From positions 2,232,001 to 2,296,000 of the forward strand of contig CBDFGK010000003.1 in the NCBI GenBank assembly GCA_965247075.1: a stretch of 64,000 bases of DNA, given 5' to 3'. The position numbers and the translations under genes are program-made. A model generated the notes under the pieces. It did no database searches and was not told the origin of the DNA. It was given only the letters and a program-made list of their open reading frames with translations. The DNA is from CBDFGK01 sp965247075. Lineage in GTDB: Bacteria; Pseudomonadota; Gammaproteobacteria; Pseudomonadales; Halieaceae. Below are positions 61,531-64,000 of this stretch, piece by piece (positions within the stretch are counted from its first letter, which is position 1; every line of letters begins with the position of its first letter).

Positions 61531-63646
61531 AGCAACCAAACAGCATATTCGCGATGCCTATTTTCGCCTGGTAGAGCAGAAATCGCTCAGTCCCCGCTGG
61601 GGCCAGCGGCAAATGGTTGCGGAGATTGCCAATACCCTGGCTCGCATTGATGACGATAGCGCCGAGTTAGCGCCCCACTGCGTCATCGAGGCGGGCACCG
61701 GCACTGGCAAGACCATTGCCTATGCAGTGGCGGCGATTCCGGTGGCGCAGGCGCTTGAAAAAAGCCTGATTATATCCACCGCGACCATCGCCCTGCAGGA
61801 GCAGTTGGTACTCAAGGATCTGCCGGATATCCGCCACCACAGTGGGCTGTCGTTCGAGTTCGTGTTGGCCAAGGGCCGTCGGCGCTACGTGTGCCTGTCC
61901 AAGCTGGACAGGTTGTTGGTCTCGGGCGGACAGGAAGATGCCATCATGCCACTGTATCCCGAAGAGATCGGCGCGCCGCTCAGTGCCGAGGCGCTGCCGG
62001 TGTATACCTCCATGCTAACTGCCCTGGGCCGCGGAGAGTGGGATGGTGATCGGGATAACTGGCCCCGGGAAGTGGCTGAAGAGGTCTGGTTTGGTGCCAC
62101 CACAGATCACAGCCAGTGCAGTGGTCGGCGTTGTCCCAACGTGGGTCAGTGCAGTTTTTTCAAGGCCAGGGACGCACTGCAAAATGCTGACGTTATTGTT
62201 ACCAATCACGATCTGGTGCTGTCTGATCTGGCGCTGGGTGGGGGTGCGATTTTGTCGGCTCCGGCCGACTCAATCTACATCTTTGATGAAGGACACCACC
62301 TGCCGGAGAAAGCGCTGAATCACTTTGCCGGGTTTTGCCGGCTGGCTTCCAGCATACAGTGGCTGGCCGATTGCCGCGGACAATTTGCCCAGGCCGCCGC
62401 CCAGTTGTCAGCCGCGCCGGACCTGGTGGAATCGATATCAAAATTGGGGCCGCTACTGGACGACCTGAACCAGGGCCTGTCCGAAGTGGAGCAGGCGATG
62501 CCCGAGTGGATCGATCCCCAGGCCATGCCCGCCGCCGGTGATCGCGGCCACTACCGTTTTCGCCACGCCCAGATACCGCCGCAATTGCAGGAGCGGGCCG
62601 CTCACCTCACTGATCAGTTTGATCGCTTGCATGCACTTTTGCAGCGCCTGGAAACCAGGTTGGAAGATGCGCTGGATGGAGACGTGGCGGGCGTGGACAG
62701 CGGTGACGCTGAAAGTTGGTATGCCGTCTTTGGCGCTATGACAAACCGCGCCGAGGGCAACCTGGCACTGTGGTCAAACTATGCCAATGCCGGCAGCGAA
62801 GACGAATCAAAAAGCTCGCCCCAGGCACGCTGGGTAAATATTTTTCCCAGTGCTGGCCGGCAGTCCTACGAACTGCGTTGCAGCCCGGTGCTGGCCTCGG
62901 AAATACTCCAACAACACCTCTGGAATGAAGCGGCAGCGGTGATCGCCACTTCTGCAACTATGACTGCCCTGAATTCCTTCGAGCGCTTTATTTTGCATTC
63001 CGGCGTGCCGCGCAATGCCAGTTTCAAGGTAGTGCCCAGCCCCTTTGACTATGCGCGCGCCGAGCTGGTGGTGCCCGCCATGGATTGTGATCCCGGCCAG
63101 CCCGAGGCACACACGGCGGCGCTGGTGGAAAAACTTCCGCAGTGGTTGCAGGCGGATATGGGTAGCCTGGTGCTGTTTTCCTCGCGCCGGCAAATGATGA
63201 ATGTCTACGAGGGACTGCCGACCCCCTGGCAGGGTAAAGTGCTGCTGCAGGGTGACTACAGCAAGGCGGAAATAATGCGCAGGCATCGCGAGGCTGTGGA
63301 TTCTGGTGCGAGCAGCACCATATTCGGCCTGGCCAGTTTTGCCGAGGGTGTGGATTTGCCAGGTAATTACTGCAGCCATGTGGTGATCGCCAAAATTCCC
63401 TTTGCGGTGCCCGATAGTCCGCTGGAATCGGCGCTGGGGGAGTGGATAGAAAGCCAGGGCCGCAATTCCTTTATGGATATTTCCGTGCCGGATGCCTCTT
63501 TGCGACTGGTGCAAGCCTCCGGCCGCTTGCTGCGCACCGAACGCGATGAAGGGCGTGTAACAATTGCCGACCGGCGCCTGGTAACACGGCGTTACGGTCG
63601 CGCCTTGCTGGATGCACTGCCACCCTTTCGGCGTTTGATCGAGTGA
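61520..63646 (+). CDS. dinG: ATP-dependent DNA helicase DinG
   Basis: 708 residues, XPD-like. Walker A: CVIEAGTGTGKTIAYAVAAI. The Fe-S cysteines are RRRYVCLSKLDR and CSGRRCPNVGQCSFFKARD. The DEAH-type box is YIFDEGHHLPEKAL; motif VI is RLVQASGRLLRTERDEGRVT. It unwinds R-loops, D-loops and forked DNA. The start is TTG at 61520 or 61523, inside the acyltransferase end. No LexA box was seen directly before it. Confidence 0.92.
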   Translation: MLTEATKQHIRDAYFRLVEQKSLSPRWGQRQMVAEIANTLARIDDDSAELAPHCVIEAGTGTGKTIAYAVAAIPVAQALEKSLIISTATIALQEQLVLKDLPDIRHHSGLSFEFVLAKGRRRYVCLSKLDRLLVSGGQEDAIMPLYPEEIGAPLSAEALPVYTSMLTALGRGEWDGDRDNWPREVAEEVWFGATTDHSQCSGRRCPNVGQCSFFKARDALQNADVIVTNHDLVLSDLALGGGAILSAPADSIYIFDEGHHLPEKALNHFAGFCRLASSIQWLADCRGQFAQAAAQLSAAPDLVESISKLGPLLDDLNQGLSEVEQAMPEWIDPQAMPAAGDRGHYRFRHAQIPPQLQERAAHLTDQFDRLHALLQRLETRLEDALDGDVAGVDSGDAESWYAVFGAMTNRAEGNLALWSNYANAGSEDESKSSPQARWVNIFPSAGRQSYELRCSPVLASEILQQHLWNEAAAVIATSATMTALNSFERFILHSGVPRNASFKVVPSPFDYARAELVVPAMDCDPGQPEAHTAALVEKLPQWLQADMGSLVLFSSRRQMMNVYEGLPTPWQGKVLLQGDYSKAEIMRRHREAVDSGASSTIFGLASFAEGVDLPGNYCSHVVIAKIPFAVPDSPLESALGEWIESQGRNSFMDISVPDASLRLVQASGRLLRTERDEGRVTIADRRLVTRRYGRALLDALPPFRRLIE

Positions 63647-63650
63647 ATAT

Positions 63651-63680
63651 TACTCTGACCCCCCATTTGAAGGGGCTTAA
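63651..63680. repeat. Partial GGGGTCAGAGTAA element behind dinG
   Basis: TTACTCTGACCCC matches one end of the palindromes at 53073 and 55751. It is followed by CCCATTTGAAGGGG, a short hairpin. Only half of the element is present. It lies between dinG and the small gene on the other strand, so it could serve as a stop signal. Confidence 0.5.
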
Positions 63681-63877
63681 TGAACCGTGTGGCTGCCCTG
63701 CAGGTCGGCGTTGGTCTGTTCGCTGGCCGTCGCTGTTTTGCTGGTCGCCTCGTGCTCCTGCAGGTAGTTGCGCAGACGCGCCACCACGCTGGTCATGACA
63801 TCGATGGTCTGGCTGATCTGGTCAAGCGCCATGAGGATGGTCTCGGTATCGGTTTGGGGCTTGTTAGTATCACTCAT
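63677..63877 (-). CDS. Small hydrophilic protein of unknown function
   Basis: 66 residues: MSDTNKPQTDTETILMALDQ, ISQTIDVMTSVVARLRNYLQ, then a Thr/Ala/Glu-rich tail. The middle is a predicted amphipathic coiled-coil helix with no membrane span. GGGAGTAGAGCC precedes the ATG. It follows nrdB on the same strand by about 50 bp and may be cotranscribed. Not recognised. Confidence 0.6.
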   Translation of the reverse strand: MSDTNKPQTDTETILMALDQISQTIDVMTSVVARLRNYLQEHEATSKTATASEQTNADLQGSHTVH

Positions 63878-63924
63878 GGCTCTACTCCCTCATTAAATCC
63901 CGGTTTGTCTTACTCTCAACACCC

Positions 63925-64000
63925 TTAATCCCAACTCAGGGCGCCGCCGACCTGGTACTCGGTGACCCGCGTTTCGAAGAAATTTTTCTCCTTGCGCAAA
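63925..64000 (-). CDS. nrdB: Ribonucleotide reductase beta subunit, C-terminus (partial)
   Basis: The last 24 codons, LRKEKNFFETRVTEYQVGGA followed by LSWD and TAA, match the C-terminal tail of class Ia ribonucleoside-diphosphate reductase small subunits of gammaproteobacteria. This tail binds the alpha subunit and contains the conserved Tyr for radical transfer. The rest lies outside the window. Confidence 0.8.
   Translation of the reverse strand, partial: LRKEKNFFETRVTEYQVGGALSWD

Overview
The window looks like the chromosome of a gammaproteobacterium, probably a marine, lipid-metabolising member near the Halieaceae/Cellvibrionales. This is inferred from gene content: the conserved block bamD | rluD-pgeF-clpB, a divergent finR/fpr pair, pspF | pspABC, dinG, ilvIH, glutathione-dependent formaldehyde detoxification, a WS/DGAT wax ester/triacylglycerol synthase, two CaiB-type CoA-transferases and an F420-type luciferase-like oxidoreductase. 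No rRNA, complete tRNA or CRISPR array is visible.

Layout. 1-500: the end of a mobile island (HipA-like C-terminus, a tRNA-Leu 3' end fragment that looks like an attachment site, and an IS3-type end). 500-7035: acyl-CoA and aldehyde metabolism (thioesterase, CaiB, DsbA-like, aldehyde dehydrogenase, glycerol kinase) around a patch of decayed genes (acyl-CoA dehydrogenase, amidohydrolase). 7080-11799: a leftward double-glycine peptide (bacteriocin/microcin-like) cluster with two precursors, two small membrane proteins, a C39-peptidase ABC exporter and an HlyD adaptor broken by one amber codon. 11954-21087: DUF885 protein, GabD, the PspF-controlled phage-shock operon with an extra small first gene, then WS/DGAT with a lipase-like hydrolase. 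21097-29129: fghA-frmA, a SOS-controlled radical SAM gene with a perfect LexA box, and a four-gene overlapping operon (GCS2 ligase, AstE-like deacylase, hydrolase, SpmAB-like membrane protein).

29200-31500 is transposon and gene debris (IS1634-type, IS66-type, PNPase C-terminus, an unassigned transposase). 31532-36850 carries CBS, HIT, a metal-type TonB receptor, SprT and a second CaiB. 36900-40660 is a second small-peptide locus: a double-glycine leader peptide with a probable frameshift in a G6 run, followed by a small zinc-ribbon membrane protein present in two tandem copies, one broken by an IS3 element, with an IS630 element between them. 40850-48716: fhs, a glutathione transferase, finR/fpr, a second glutathione transferase broken by an amber codon, an ISNCY-type element, and bamD. 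48815-56161 is housekeeping (rluD, pgeF, clpB, ilvI, ilvH, rpsT) with long GGGGTCAGAGTAAA palindromes. 56240-64000: a dgkA fragment, an ISL3 element with 8-bp target duplications inserted between a TetR regulator and its divergent neighbour, an LLM oxidoreductase, acyltransferase, dinG, and the C-terminus of nrdB at the edge.

The most notable signal is the split peptide-export system. Two precursors sit beside the exporter and a third lies 32 kb away. All three are preceded by a TTTCACACA/TGTGTGAAA-type hairpin, which suggests common control or common descent.
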